Shown: one piece after another, positions 1-9,219 of the stretch
How positions within the stretch are numbered: the stretch's first letter is position 1
Layout of the letters: every line of letters starts with the position of its first letter
Made by a program: the position numbers and the translations under genes
DNA from: Methanobacterium sp.
Lineage (GTDB): Archaea > Methanobacteriota > Methanobacteria > Methanobacteriales > Methanobacteriaceae
Direction: 5' to 3'
DNA length: 64,000 nucleotides
NCBI GenBank assembly: GCA_016222945.1
Contig: JACRPY010000004.1
Location: forward strand, 466,268-530,267
Notes under the pieces: model-generated
Databases searched by the model: none
Told to the model about the DNA's origin: nothing
What the model saw: the letters and a program-made list of their open reading frames with translations, nothing else

Positions 1-15
1 AGTTACAATACTGCA

Positions 16-1356
16 TTATCGATGGATCAAAGTTATTCCAAAGATACTATACTCTGTTATAAACGGCATTATTAAAAATAGAAACGTATTAGATAATCCG
101 TGGGATAATGTTATTCCAAATATACTTCGAGTTTTCTGGTAACAGTATCCATATAACATTGCAACTGAAAAAACAAATGCTAAATCTGTTAACGACTGCC
201 ATCCAATGTGAAGACTTGTAAAGAGTAATGAAGCGTATAACAGGCCAAATGCTCCCCCAAATAGATTTTCAGCATTTCTCTGTATAATTCCCCTAAATAA
301 GAGCTCTTCTGCCAATCCTGTTGAAATTAAAAGTATTATGCCTGCTATTAAAACTGTTTCAATACTAAAATATGGTATTAATGGTTTGGGGTGAAGAACC
401 TGGTACTCTATAAATCCAAGGATAACTCCTGTAAATGCTATAAGGAGCTGAACAGGGATATTGCCCCATGTTAAGCCTAAACTAATACGGCTTGTTCCTT
501 GAACTCTTATTATTATTATTGCAGCTGCAAAAAGAGGTATAGAAATCACAGGGAACCAGTAAAGTACTGGAACTTGCAATAGTGGCATTGTAAGTCCAAC
601 TATTCTGATCATTGGTAGTGCCATCATTGCCATTAAAATATTTGAAAAATTATAAGACTTGGTTGTTGAACTTTGAATTAAAAGTGAAAAAAGTATAAAA
701 CCATGTACTAAAATACCTGCTTCAGGATTTACATAAGAAGTTATTAATTCTGCAATAATGATTAAAACAAGATATCCTATTAAAATTATGAGTTGATTTC
801 TAGACAATCGAGATTTAAGCTTTTTCTGCTTTAAATTATCCATTATTTCTATAATTTCATTTTCTCGTTTAGTGTCCTTAATCTCGCCGAAAAGTTTCAG
901 GGATTTTTCATATTTTATTAAAGCATCTTCTACTGCATCTTGACTTTCATATGTATCTGCAATAAGAGATGTTAAAATTGGGGTTCTTTCATTGTCTTTT
1001 GCTTTCTGGAACTTTTTCAGTGCTTTCTTATAATATTCTCGGGATTCTTCGTATTCCTTATCGTTTTGATAGGTAACTCCCATCCCTGTTAGTGCATATC
1101 CTTCTCCAATTATATCTTTATTTTTTATATAAATTTTTTGGGATTTTTTATAGAATTTTCTAGACATTTTAGTATCATTTAACTCAATGTAGATGTCTCC
1201 TATTTCAAGAAGTGTGTCCGCTTCTTTTTGTAAATCACCCACTTCTTCAAATGTGTCTAGAGCCTGGTTATAATATACAAGCGCTTTTTCAAGCTCTCCT
1301 CGCCCATAAAATTTGGATCCGATCTTTAATGCCAGGTCGCCATCATTTTTTCCCAT
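16..1356 (-). CDS. TPR-repeat / CPBP intramembrane metalloprotease fusion
   Basis: This 446-residue protein has two parts. Residues 1 to about 170 are tandem TPR helices with typical alternating small and aromatic residues. The rest is a bundle of about eight membrane helices carrying the CPBP (CAAX-protease/Abi) signature: EELLFRG with Glu350 and Glu351, His383 in HIGWQ, and His419 with Asn423 in LSHGLSN. In the family these residues bind the metal and catalyse cleavage of peptide bonds in the membrane. The TPR part probably faces the cytoplasm and recruits a partner or substrate. The gene stands alone and is divergent from the glycosyltransferase gene. The substrate is unknown. The family call is firm and the role is inferred. 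Confidence 0.85.
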   Translation of the reverse strand: MGKNDGDLALKIGSKFYGRGELEKALVYYNQALDTFEEVGDLQKEADTLLEIGDIYIELNDTKMSRKFYKKSQKIYIKNKDIIGEGYALTGMGVTYQNDKEYEESREYYKKALKKFQKAKDNERTPILTSLIADTYESQDAVEDALIKYEKSLKLFGEIKDTKRENEIIEIMDNLKQKKLKSRLSRNQLIILIGYLVLIIIAELITSYVNPEAGILVHGFILFSLLIQSSTTKSYNFSNILMAMMALPMIRIVGLTMPLLQVPVLYWFPVISIPLFAAAIIIIRVQGTSRISLGLTWGNIPVQLLIAFTGVILGFIEYQVLHPKPLIPYFSIETVLIAGIILLISTGLAEELLFRGIIQRNAENLFGGAFGLLYASLLFTSLHIGWQSLTDLAFVFSVAMLYGYCYQKTRSIFGITLSHGLSNTFLFLIMPFITEYSIFGITLIHR

Positions 1357-1640
1357 TAATGCACCTTATAAATCTTTTATTATACTATTGTCTTCATTGA
1401 AAAACATATATACATTACCTATAATTTCCATTAAAATTTTAAAATGAAGATTATTTGTATTTAAAATCATTTAAGAAAGTTATTGCAACATTATATCATG
1501 TTTTCTAAAATAAATTAAATTATTTTATGAAAAAAAATATTAAGGTTAAAATTAAATATTAATTTATATTTTAAATTAATGTATTATCTCTTTAATATAA
1601 TTTAAAAGAAATATTATAGTAAATAAATTAGAGGCATGAC

Positions 1641-2609
1641 ATGACCCAAGTAACAGTGCTAATACCTGCTTATAATGAAGAAATATCCCTAGGAAGTATT
1701 GTACTCAGCGCTAAAAAGTATGCAGATACAATAATAGTGGTTGATGACGGTAGCAGCGATAGAACATCAGAAATAGCCAGACTTGCAGGGGCTGAAGTAA
1801 TAAAACACCCTTTAAATCAGGGTAAAGGTGCAGCACTTAGAACAGGTTTTAAAGCCATCAAATCCTTAGGTCTTGGGGCAGGAAAATCAGATATTATTGT
1901 CACAATGGATTCTGATGGACAGCATAATCCTGAAGAGATACCCAAAATTATAAGGCCTATTGAAGATGGAGAAGCAGATATAGTAAATGGCAGTCGTTAC
2001 ATTGAAGGTAAAGAGAAAAATACACCTATTTACAGGAGATTTGGTCAAACTGTACTGGATACAGCTACTAATGTAGGTAGTGGTATTCCCATTACTGATA
2101 GTCAAAGTGGTTTTCGAGCATTTGCCGCTTCTACGGTGCCTACTTTTAGATTTAGTTGTGCAGATTTTGGTATTGAAAGTGAAATGTTAATAGATGCTGC
2201 AAATGCAGGACTCAAAATAAAAGAAGTTAAAATTGGAGTAAGGTACGATGTAGATAGTTCCACAAAAAATCCATTATTTCACGGTCTGGAAGTCTTAGTA
2301 AACATTTTAAATGATATAGAGTTCCAAAGACCGTTAGTTTATTTCACATTACCTGGAGGTATAATCATTATCATAGGTTTAATGCTAGGCCTTGCTTTCT
2401 TTAGAGATTATGTTACAGGTTTAAGTACAAATTTAGCCGCTACAATATTATCAATTCTACTCACGCTGGGAGGGGCATTTTTAGCACTTACTGGCATAAT
2501 TTTAGATTCAATGTCTAGAATGATAAATAAAATGCAAAACAAACCCTCAATTAACATAATTCACCCCGATGAAACTAACTTTAAATCCACTATTAAAGAT
2601 CAAAAATAA
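1641..2609 (+). CDS. Glycosyltransferase family 2, dolichol-phosphate-mannose synthase type, membrane anchored
   Basis: A GT-A fold glycosyltransferase of 322 residues. The N-terminal part has the family 2 landmarks IPAYNEE near residue 8, VDDGSSD with Asp35 and Asp36, and the metal-binding DSD at 90-92 followed by GQHNPEE. Two hydrophobic segments near 230-255 and 262-287 form a C-terminal membrane anchor, as in archaeal DPM1-like enzymes that charge a lipid carrier with a sugar. It is monocistronic, with an AT-rich 280-base leader region upstream. A role in N-glycosylation or cell-envelope glycan assembly is likely, but the sugar donor and acceptor cannot be read from the sequence. Confidence 0.85.
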   Translation: MTQVTVLIPAYNEEISLGSIVLSAKKYADTIIVVDDGSSDRTSEIARLAGAEVIKHPLNQGKGAALRTGFKAIKSLGLGAGKSDIIVTMDSDGQHNPEEIPKIIRPIEDGEADIVNGSRYIEGKEKNTPIYRRFGQTVLDTATNVGSGIPITDSQSGFRAFAASTVPTFRFSCADFGIESEMLIDAANAGLKIKEVKIGVRYDVDSSTKNPLFHGLEVLVNILNDIEFQRPLVYFTLPGGIIIIIGLMLGLAFFRDYVTGLSTNLAATILSILLTLGGAFLALTGIILDSMSRMINKMQNKPSINIIHPDETNFKSTIKDQK

Positions 2610-2832
2610 AATTATGGTCAAAATCATATATCCTCTTTTTTTAATTCTATATTCTCCTAAATTAGAATAATCAGTAAATTATAACTTAAAAAGAAGCGTA
2701 TAACTCATTATTTCATTTAAAATTCTATTATTTGAATTAAATGGGTTTATAAATAATTTTTTATTTAAAATAATAAACTATAATTAATTGTAATCTAATA
2801 GAAATTTAAGCTAATCTAAGTTGGTATAAAAA

Positions 2833-3732
2833 ATGGACATGCGCATATTTATTCTAAGTTCTGGAAATTATGGAACACGAATTGTAAATAATATTGCTAA
2901 AATGAACTTTGCTTCATCAATAGTAGGTATAAATGAAATTCCTGAAGATTTACCTGAATTCATTGATGATGTAGAAGAATTTGTTCCTGAAAACCTTCCT
3001 GAAGCAGATTTAATACTTTCTTTAGGATTATATGGAGATATAAATATGATTTTACCATTTGTTGCATCTGAAACTGGAGCAAAATCAATTATTGTTCCCA
3101 TACATGATCCTAAACAAATTCCTGCTGGTCTTCAAAGAGAAATAGAAAATGAAATTAAAGATGCTAAAATTGTGTTTCCAAAACCTTTCTGCTCACTTAA
3201 ACCCGTTGGAGATGAATATATAGATAAATTTGCTTCAGTTTTTGGTAAACCATTGCTTGAAATTAAAGCAGATGAACTTATAAAAAGCGTTGAAGTTAAA
3301 AGAGGCGCTCCCTGCGGTTCAACATGGTTTGTAGCAGAAAAGTTAATAAATATCCCTGTAAACGAAGCAGAATTTGAATCAGGTAAATTTTATCATAATT
3401 ATCCATGTTTAGCTTCTATGGCTACAGATCCTCAAGTAGGAGATACTATACTTCACCTTGCAGGTTATAAAATAAAGGAAGCTGTAAAAAAAGAGCTTGG
3501 ATTTGCAGCAAAATCTGCAGTTGTAGATGAAAGTATATGTGAAGGTGGCGATAATTGCGACCACATATGTTTTAATGTGTGCCCTAATGTAAAAATAGGG
3601 GATAAAACAATTGTAATAAAAGAAAATGGGAAAGTTAAAGTTGATGCAGCATCTTGTGGGTGCTGCGATATATGTGTTTTAAAATGTCCATTTGGAGCAA
3701 TTGAAATTGAGGAAAATGTTAAATTAAAATAA
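2833..3732 (+). CDS. DUF166 family protein with C-terminal double [4Fe-4S] ferredoxin domain
   Basis: A 299-residue protein of the DUF166 family, which is found mostly in methanogens and was once annotated as a thymidylate-synthase-like protein. The first 230 residues are an alpha/beta domain beginning RIFILSSGNYG. The C-terminus has two iron-sulfur motifs: C236-x5-C242-x3-C246-x3-C250-Pro, and the canonical C275-x2-C278-x2-C281-x3-C285-Pro. It therefore probably carries two [4Fe-4S] clusters and transfers electrons. It lies 10 bases upstream of cbiF on the same strand, so the two are probably co-transcribed and the protein may serve corrinoid or other tetrapyrrole metabolism. The biochemical activity is not known. 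Confidence 0.8.
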   Translation: MDMRIFILSSGNYGTRIVNNIAKMNFASSIVGINEIPEDLPEFIDDVEEFVPENLPEADLILSLGLYGDINMILPFVASETGAKSIIVPIHDPKQIPAGLQREIENEIKDAKIVFPKPFCSLKPVGDEYIDKFASVFGKPLLEIKADELIKSVEVKRGAPCGSTWFVAEKLINIPVNEAEFESGKFYHNYPCLASMATDPQVGDTILHLAGYKIKEAVKKELGFAAKSAVVDESICEGGDNCDHICFNVCPNVKIGDKTIVIKENGKVKVDAASCGCCDICVLKCPFGAIEIEENVKLK

Positions 3733-3751
3733 AAAAAATAGAGTGAACAAA

Positions 3752-4513
3752 ATGGAAGGAAAAGTAATATTTATAGGTGCAGGGCCTGGAGACCCTGAAC
3801 TTTTAACAATAAAGGGTAAAAATGCATTAGAAATATCTGAAATTATCATTTATGCCGGATCACTTGTTAATAAAGAAATTTTAAGTTATGCTAAAGAAAA
3901 TACAGAAATTTACAACAGTGCTTCCATGAATCTTGATGAGATATTAAGTATAATGGAAAAAGAAACATCTAACGGGAAAATTATTGCAAGAGTGCACACT
4001 GGTGATCCATCCATATATGGGGCAATTGGTGAGCAGATACAATTTTTAAGGGATAAAAACATCCATTTTGAAATAATTCCTGGTGTTAGTTCATTATTTG
4101 CAACTGCTGCTGCACTTGAATCTGAATTAACTTTACCTGAAGTTTCTCAAACTGTCATTATAACAAGACCTGAAGGTAGAACCCCTAAACCCCAATTAGA
4201 AGCTATTTCTAATCTTGCAGAACATAATGCAACCATGTGTATATTTTTAGGAGTTCATATGATAAAAGAGGTTGTTGGTGATCTTTTAAGCCATTATTCT
4301 CCAGATACACCTGTTGCAGTTGTTAAAAAAGCTTCATGGCATGATGAGATGATTATTAAAGGAACATTAGAAAATATTGCAGATAAGGTTAGGGAAGCAA
4401 AAATAGAAAAAACAGCAATGATTGTGGTAGGTAAAGTTCTTGATCCTGGAAATATTACTCCATCCAAGCTTTATGACTCTAAATTCACTCATGAATACCG
4501 TAAAGCAATTTAA
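3752..4513 (+). CDS. cbiF: Cobalt-precorrin-4 C11-methyltransferase
   Basis: A tetrapyrrole methylase of 253 residues from the ATG at 3752; a GTG at 3743 is in frame but lies in the GAGTGA ribosome-binding region. The N-terminus FIGAGPGDPELLT is the SAM-binding glycine loop of uroporphyrinogen/precorrin methylases. HTGDPSIYGA and IPGVSSLFA are the characteristic internal motifs of the C11 enzyme. In the anaerobic cobalamin pathway it methylates cobalt-precorrin-4 at C11 to give cobalt-precorrin-5A, a step towards the corrinoid cofactor of the methanogen methyltransferase Mtr. It follows the DUF166 iron-sulfur protein in a probable two-gene operon. Confidence 0.9.
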   Translation: MEGKVIFIGAGPGDPELLTIKGKNALEISEIIIYAGSLVNKEILSYAKENTEIYNSASMNLDEILSIMEKETSNGKIIARVHTGDPSIYGAIGEQIQFLRDKNIHFEIIPGVSSLFATAAALESELTLPEVSQTVIITRPEGRTPKPQLEAISNLAEHNATMCIFLGVHMIKEVVGDLLSHYSPDTPVAVVKKASWHDEMIIKGTLENIADKVREAKIEKTAMIVVGKVLDPGNITPSKLYDSKFTHEYRKAI

Positions 4514-4579
4514 TAAATATATTATTTTGAATTGACACTTTTTGAAAAATATTTAGAATAATCATAAAAACTGAGTTAT

Positions 4580-5815
4580 ATGGACAGAATAAAAAAATGG
4601 TGGGAAAAACAGTCTAATACTGATAAAGCAGTATATGGATTAAGCGCATTTTGTGTAGGGGCATTAATATTCATTGCAATAACTGGATCATTTGTTCCAG
4701 ATATTACTTACAGCTCATTAGATACAAATAATGCACAGATAAGTAATTCTACCACTGAATTTATAGTAAAAGGTCAAACTGAACCTAATGCTCAAGTTTT
4801 TATTAGTGATCCTGATTTAAGATTAAATAAAACACCTGTTAAAGTTAATAGTAACGGTAGTTTTGAATATAAGCTTACAATTCCCATTGAAATTTCTGAT
4901 ACTAGTGTTTCTGTAATTTCAAAGGCACCACGCAAGTATGAGGTTTCCCACGATGTTGAAATACAACGTCCATTAACCTATCTTTCAATTAAACCCATTG
5001 GAAAGCTTGATTATGAAAATAAAATTGTTGAACTTGAAGGCCAAAGCGATCCTAATGCCTCCATTTGTATAATTTCAAATATGACCCTAAGAAACAATCT
5101 TGATCTGGAAAGTTATATAGATACAGCCTTTGATGATCCTGTAATTAACAATATTACCCTAAAAGCAGATTCTAATGGGCATTTCAAATATAAATTTTAT
5201 GTGCCTTTAAATTCAACCTCTGTCTATTTCAGTATAACTGCTGGAACCGTTGGAAAAAGAAATATTACACAAATCCAAAATATAACACGGGAATTTGAAG
5301 TATTCCCTCCTATTACATCAATTTTTGATATAAATGAAGTTTCAAACAAATCAAAAATGAAAAATTTCACTGGAAAAGGATTTTCTATTAGTTATCCTTC
5401 AGTTTGGCAAAAAAGATCATATAAAAACGCTGGAAAAGATGCCAGGCTTTATTTAATTTATGGAAATAGTGTTGAATGCATCGTATGGTACGGTAAAATA
5501 GGGAGAGAGTTTGGTAATTCTCTGGAAGAATATAAAAAGACTCAAGATAGTTATATACGTGCATGGTGGGGTGGAACTGAAGTTTTTGAACAAAATATCA
5601 GTTACGGTGATGTAAAAGGTTTTAGAATTGTGTATAAATGTCAGCAAAACCCTGTATTTTCTAATGATATTCCTTCACCATTTTATATTGATAGAACAAC
5701 TGTTACTAAAAACAATGTAGATGTTTATGAGCTTCAATTGATGGTTTCAGGAGATTATTATGAAAAAAATGATTATTTCATTGAAAACACTGTAGGGAGC
5801 TTTCTGCTTAAATAA
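4580..5815 (+). CDS. Membrane-anchored surface protein with two Ig-like repeats and a PsbP-like C-terminal domain
   Basis: A 411-residue protein with one N-terminal membrane helix (about residues 18-38, after a basic WWEK segment) and a long extracellular part. Two related repeats are visible. One begins GQTEPNAQV and ends NSNGSFEYKLTIP. The other begins GQSDPNASI and ends DSNGHFKYKFYVP. This is the pattern of small Ig-like or carboxypeptidase-regulatory-like beta sandwiches. The last 140 residues (GFSISYPSVWQK onwards) resemble the PsbP-like domain common in methanogen exported proteins. Several NxT/S sequons fit an exposed glycoprotein. The gene is alone. The function is unknown, and adhesion or envelope structure is only an inference. 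Confidence 0.7.
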   Translation: MDRIKKWWEKQSNTDKAVYGLSAFCVGALIFIAITGSFVPDITYSSLDTNNAQISNSTTEFIVKGQTEPNAQVFISDPDLRLNKTPVKVNSNGSFEYKLTIPIEISDTSVSVISKAPRKYEVSHDVEIQRPLTYLSIKPIGKLDYENKIVELEGQSDPNASICIISNMTLRNNLDLESYIDTAFDDPVINNITLKADSNGHFKYKFYVPLNSTSVYFSITAGTVGKRNITQIQNITREFEVFPPITSIFDINEVSNKSKMKNFTGKGFSISYPSVWQKRSYKNAGKDARLYLIYGNSVECIVWYGKIGREFGNSLEEYKKTQDSYIRAWWGGTEVFEQNISYGDVKGFRIVYKCQQNPVFSNDIPSPFYIDRTTVTKNNVDVYELQLMVSGDYYEKNDYFIENTVGSFLLK

Positions 5816-5875
5816 AATCACTCAAAAACAAATATTATACAATAATTTATTGTTAATTTAAAATTTATTTTATAA

Positions 5876-6259
5876 TTAAACAACGATAAGTTTTACATAA
5901 TCAATTTTTCGGCTGGTTTGAAATTTTTTTGATAATTTCTTAGTTCTATTTGCGTCTCCTTCTAAAATAAAAAGTTCTAGGCAGGCATTATCCTTTAAGT
6001 GGCTGTGTATTTGAGTGTTGATAATATCTTCAAAATCATGCTTTATTTCTGTTACCTTATCTTCAGCTTCCTGTTTATGAATAAGTACAAGTATGGAATT
6101 AATTTCACCTTCTAATTCTTCTTTTTCTTTATTATCAAAAATTAACAGTCTTGCACTTGCTCTAATTACATCAGATCTTCCTGAAAATCCGATTTCATCC
6201 TTTATTTTATCAATTTCTTCCAGTAATTTTTCATTTAAGGATATACTGATAATAGGCAT
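5876..6259 (-). CDS. nikR: NikR-type ribbon-helix-helix metal-responsive regulator
   Basis: A 127-residue protein with an N-terminal ribbon-helix-helix DNA-binding part ([13 protein letters not shown], then [13 protein letters not shown]) and an ACT-like metal-binding C-terminal part. His74, His85, His87 and Cys93 have exactly the 11-2-6 spacing of the nickel ligands His76, His87, His89 and Cys95 of Escherichia coli NikR, and LELFILEGD after the Cys matches the family. It is transcribed divergently from a zinc/manganese-type ABC importer, 115 bases away, so it probably represses that importer when metal is plentiful. The ligand set points to nickel, but the transporter family points to zinc or manganese, so the true effector is open. 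Confidence 0.82.
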   Translation of the reverse strand: MPIISISLNEKLLEEIDKIKDEIGFSGRSDVIRASARLLIFDNKEKEELEGEINSILVLIHKQEAEDKVTEIKHDFEDIINTQIHSHLKDNACLELFILEGDANRTKKLSKKFQTSRKIDYVKLIVV

Positions 6260-6374
6260 GTTATATACTAAGTTAATAATTCATTATAAAGATTTTGTTA
6301 AAATTTATTAAGAAAATATTTAAGTATTAATAAAAACTAAATAGAGTATAACTAATAGAAAAAATAGGTGTATC
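6260..6374. promoter_or_regulatory. Divergent nikR / metal-importer promoter region
   Basis: This is the 115-base spacer between nikR and the metal-binding protein gene. It holds half-site-like sequences GTTATATACTA (6260-6270) and TAGAGTATAAC (6342-6352), which are imperfect inverted copies lying close to either gene start. A regulator such as the adjacent NikR could bind here, but the arms are 72 bases apart and AT-rich, so this is a candidate only. Confidence 0.35.
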
Positions 6375-7283
6375 ATGGAAAAAAGAAGAATAATAATCAT
6401 TTTTGCACTTATTATAGGCATTTTGCTTTTAGGATCGGTTATATATTATGCATCACCAAGTAAATCTGCTTCAAACGAAGGTAAAATCAGTTTAATTGTA
6501 ACTGTACCTCCACAAGCTGAATTTGCAGAAAAAATTGGTGGAGATAAAGTTAAAGTAACTGTAATGGTTCCTCCTGGTGCAAATCCCCACACATATGAAC
6601 CATTACCTGAACAACTTAAAGAAGTAAGCAATGCTCAAATATATGCTCAAGTAGGCTCTGGTATTGAATTTGAAAATGTTTGGATGGAAAAAATAAACAG
6701 TATGAATAAAAATATAGTAATTATAAACTGTTCTAACGGAATTACTTTCATATCCAACAATGAAACCAGTTCAGAGCACTCTGAAGGCTTAAAAAATCAG
6801 TATGATACGCATGTATGGGTTTCCCCAAAAAATGCCAAGACAATTGTAGAAAACATCTATAAAACTCTTGTTCAAATAGATCCTGCAAATAGGGATTATT
6901 ACACCTCTAATAAAGACAAATATCTGAAGGAACTAGACAATACTGATAAAAAAATTAATGAATCCATTTCTGGAAACAAAAATAGGATAATAATGGTTTA
7001 TCATCCCTCATGGGGTTATTTCTGCAGAGATTATGGTCTTACCCAAGTAGCTATTGAAAAAAATGGAAAAGAACCTAGCCCACAAGAAATTGCAACTCTA
7101 ATAGACATTGCCCAGAAAGATAATATAAAAATAATATTTATTTCGCCTCAGTTTAGTAGGAAAAGCGCAGATATGATTGCCTCTGAAATTGGAGGACAAG
7201 TAATAGTTATAGATGACATGGATAAAAATTATATATCTAATTTAAATAACGTTGCAGAAGCATTTAAAAAAGCATTGAATTAA
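6375..7283 (+). CDS. znuA: Zinc/manganese-type ABC transporter substrate-binding protein (ZnuA family)
   Basis: A cluster A-I metal-binding protein of 302 residues. The N-terminus has an uncleaved or slowly cleaved signal/membrane anchor (about residues 6-26) without a lipobox Cys. Expected metal ligands are His72 in NPHTYEP, His146 in THVWVSP, His210 in YHPSWGY, and an acidic residue near 280 in VIDDMD, as in ZnuA/TroA proteins. There is no long His-rich loop. It is the first gene of a three-gene importer operon (binding protein, ATPase, permease). The divergent NikR-type regulator suggests the operon responds to metal. The metal could be zinc, manganese or nickel. Confidence 0.88.
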   Translation: MEKRRIIIIFALIIGILLLGSVIYYASPSKSASNEGKISLIVTVPPQAEFAEKIGGDKVKVTVMVPPGANPHTYEPLPEQLKEVSNAQIYAQVGSGIEFENVWMEKINSMNKNIVIINCSNGITFISNNETSSEHSEGLKNQYDTHVWVSPKNAKTIVENIYKTLVQIDPANRDYYTSNKDKYLKELDNTDKKINESISGNKNRIIMVYHPSWGYFCRDYGLTQVAIEKNGKEPSPQEIATLIDIAQKDNIKIIFISPQFSRKSADMIASEIGGQVIVIDDMDKNYISNLNNVAEAFKKALN

Positions 7284-7316
7284 TTTAATGATTTATTTAA
7301 ATCCAGGTGTTTATAT

Positions 7317-8063
7317 ATGACTGCGGAAGCTCTTAATTTAAATGGAGTTTATGTTAATTTGAATAATATACCTATTCTTGAAGATATAAACCTTTCAGTT
7401 AATGAAAATGATTTCATTGCCATAATTGGTCCAAATGGTGGTGGAAAAACTACTCTTTTAAAAGCAGTTTTAGGATTAACTAAATTATATAAAGGAAATA
7501 TAAAAGTTTTTGGTAAAAATCCAAGTGACGGGCGAAAATTTATCGGTTATCTTCCCCAACATCCTTTTTTTGACCATAGTTTTCCTATTAATGTGTATGA
7601 TGTAGCTTTAATGGGACGATACAGGGGTTTATTTAAAAATTATGAAAATAGAGATAAAAAAGCTGTTGATAACGCTTTAAATGCTGTAGAAATGTTTGAA
7701 TTTAAGGATAGGCAGATAAGTGAGTTATCAGGAGGGCAGCTTCAAAGAGTGTTTATTGCAAGAGCCATTGCTAGAGAGCCAAAGTTACTTTTACTTGATG
7801 AACCTACTGCAAGTGTTGATCCTGAAATGCAAAGATCTTTTTATGACCTTTTATCATCTCTAAAGGATAAAATGACCATAATACTTATAACCCATGATGT
7901 AGGTGTGGTTTCATCCTATGTGGATAAGATTGCATGTCTTAATATGAAATTATTTTATCATGGGCATCCTGAAGACTCTGCAAGCGGGATTGAAGCTGCA
8001 TATCACTGCCCTATAGAATTAATTGGTCATGGCGTTCCTCATAGGGTGTTTAAAAAGCATTGA
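7317..8063 (+). CDS. znuC: Metal ABC transporter ATP-binding protein (ZnuC family)
   Basis: A 248-residue ABC ATPase. The Walker A motif GPNGGGKTT is at 38-46, the signature LSGGQ at 137-141, and Walker B LLLLDEP at 157-163, followed by the H-loop ITHD. The ribosome-binding site AGGTG lies just ahead of the ATG. It hydrolyses ATP on the cytoplasmic face to drive the downstream permease. It is 33 bases after the binding-protein gene and overlaps the permease gene by 4 bases, which indicates translational coupling. The family is clear and the metal is not. Confidence 0.92.
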   Translation: MTAEALNLNGVYVNLNNIPILEDINLSVNENDFIAIIGPNGGGKTTLLKAVLGLTKLYKGNIKVFGKNPSDGRKFIGYLPQHPFFDHSFPINVYDVALMGRYRGLFKNYENRDKKAVDNALNAVEMFEFKDRQISELSGGQLQRVFIARAIAREPKLLLLDEPTASVDPEMQRSFYDLLSSLKDKMTIILITHDVGVVSSYVDKIACLNMKLFYHGHPEDSASGIEAAYHCPIELIGHGVPHRVFKKH

Positions 8064-8896
8064 ATAAAAAATATAATGATTCATGGATGTTTCCAATGTT
8101 TGAATTTCTTCAATATGGATTTATGCAAAATGCATTTATTGCCGCTGTTTTAGTCAGTGTAGCTTGCGGAATGGTTGGTACATATGTTGTTGTTAAAAAA
8201 ATTGTTTCAATTAGTGGTGCAATTTCACATGCAGCTTTTGGCGGTATTGGTTTAGGTTATTTAATTGGAATAAATCCCATTGTCGCTGCTATTCCCTTCA
8301 GCCTGTTAACTGCAGTAAGCATTGGATTAATTAATGAAAGGGTTAAAATTAGTGAAGATACTGCTATTGGAATTTTATGGAGTGTTGGAATGGCTTTGGG
8401 TGTTATATTTATTAGTTTAAGCCCAGGATACGCTCCAGATCTATTTAGCTATTTATTTGGAAGTATTCTTACAGTTCCCTACTTTGATCTTACACTAATG
8501 TTTATTTTAGATCTTATAATTCTGTCTACTATTTTATTATTTCACAAAGAGTTTCTTGCAATCTCCTTTGATGAAGAATTTTCTAAAGTAGTTGGAGTTC
8601 CATCAGAAAGCCTGTATATTCTCCTTTTATGTCTTGTTGCCCTTAGTGTAGTTGTACTCATTAAAGTTGTGGGAGTTATACTCGTTATTGCTCTTTTAAG
8701 CATTCCTGCAGCCATAAGTAAACAATTTACATATAAAATAAAAAATATAATGGTTTTATCTATAATTTTAGGAATAATACTTACATTTACAGGTTTATGG
8801 TTATCTTTCGTGTTTGATTTAGCTTCAGGGGCAACAATAGTAATTGTTTTAGGATTAGCATTTTTAATTTCTATCTTTTTAAAAAAATATTGGTAG
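8060..8896 (+). CDS. znuB: Metal ABC transporter permease (ZnuB family)
   Basis: A very hydrophobic protein of 278 residues with eight or more membrane helices and the ABC-3 family core [20 protein letters not shown] and [15 protein letters not shown]. The TTG start overlaps the ATPase stop codon by 4 bases. An ATG at 8087 (MFPMFEFLQ) is an alternative that would remove nine polar residues. It forms the channel of the importer with the two preceding genes. The gene ends just before the unusually structured intergenic region at 8.9-9.1 kb. Confidence 0.9.
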   Translation: MNKKYNDSWMFPMFEFLQYGFMQNAFIAAVLVSVACGMVGTYVVVKKIVSISGAISHAAFGGIGLGYLIGINPIVAAIPFSLLTAVSIGLINERVKISEDTAIGILWSVGMALGVIFISLSPGYAPDLFSYLFGSILTVPYFDLTLMFILDLIILSTILLFHKEFLAISFDEEFSKVVGVPSESLYILLLCLVALSVVVLIKVVGVILVIALLSIPAAISKQFTYKIKNIMVLSIILGIILTFTGLWLSFVFDLASGATIVIVLGLAFLISIFLKKYW

Positions 8897-8924
8897 CCTC
8901 TCCATTACTAATTTGAATATCTGG

Positions 8925-9099
8925 TTAATATTCCCTTAAGTTCAATTTGTAATTATTGAATTTTGTGATAGTATTCACAAGGGAGGGATTAAAACATTAT
9001 TTGTATGTGACATTAAGCTATATGTAGGACTAAAAAAGTCCCAGGTGAAAGTTTGGATAATTATCCTTCTTATTAGTTTTTTTATTCTCTCTTTCACCT
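8925..9099 (+). ncRNA. Candidate structured RNA between znuB and a secreted-protein gene
   Basis: A 323-base gap follows znuB. Within it I can fold a three-way junction: TTAAT (8925-8929) with ATTAA (8988-8992), TCCC (8932-8935) with GGGA (8981-8984), TTCAAT (8941-8946) with ATTGAA (8955-8960), and TTGTGA (8963-8968) with TCACAA (8975-8980). Further on are GGAC/GTCC (9027-9030/9038-9041) and a 9-base pair AGGTGAAAG (9043-9051) with CTTTCACCT (9091-9099). The downstream gene has its own TATA-like box near 9191, so this is either a 3' untranslated element of the importer operon or an independent small RNA. It matches no RNA family that I recognise. Short AT-rich stems can arise by chance. Confidence 0.35.
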
Positions 9100-9154
9100 C
9101 CTTTATGCCCTTAAGATATCTATACCCTTCTTTTTAATGATTAGATAATTATCT
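9055..9154. promoter_or_regulatory. Pair of 12-base palindromes with GATAATTATC core
   Basis: GGATAATTATCC (9055-9066) and AGATAATTATCT (9143-9154) are both perfect 12-base palindromes sharing the core GATAATTATC, 88 bases apart. They lie upstream of the secreted-protein gene at 9220. They look like operator sites for a dimeric regulator. No regulator can be assigned. Confidence 0.35.
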
Positions 9155-9219
9155 TGTTTTAATTCTCATTTTATAAAATTCAAATAAATCTATATAAAAT
9201 AAATTACAAAATAAACAAC

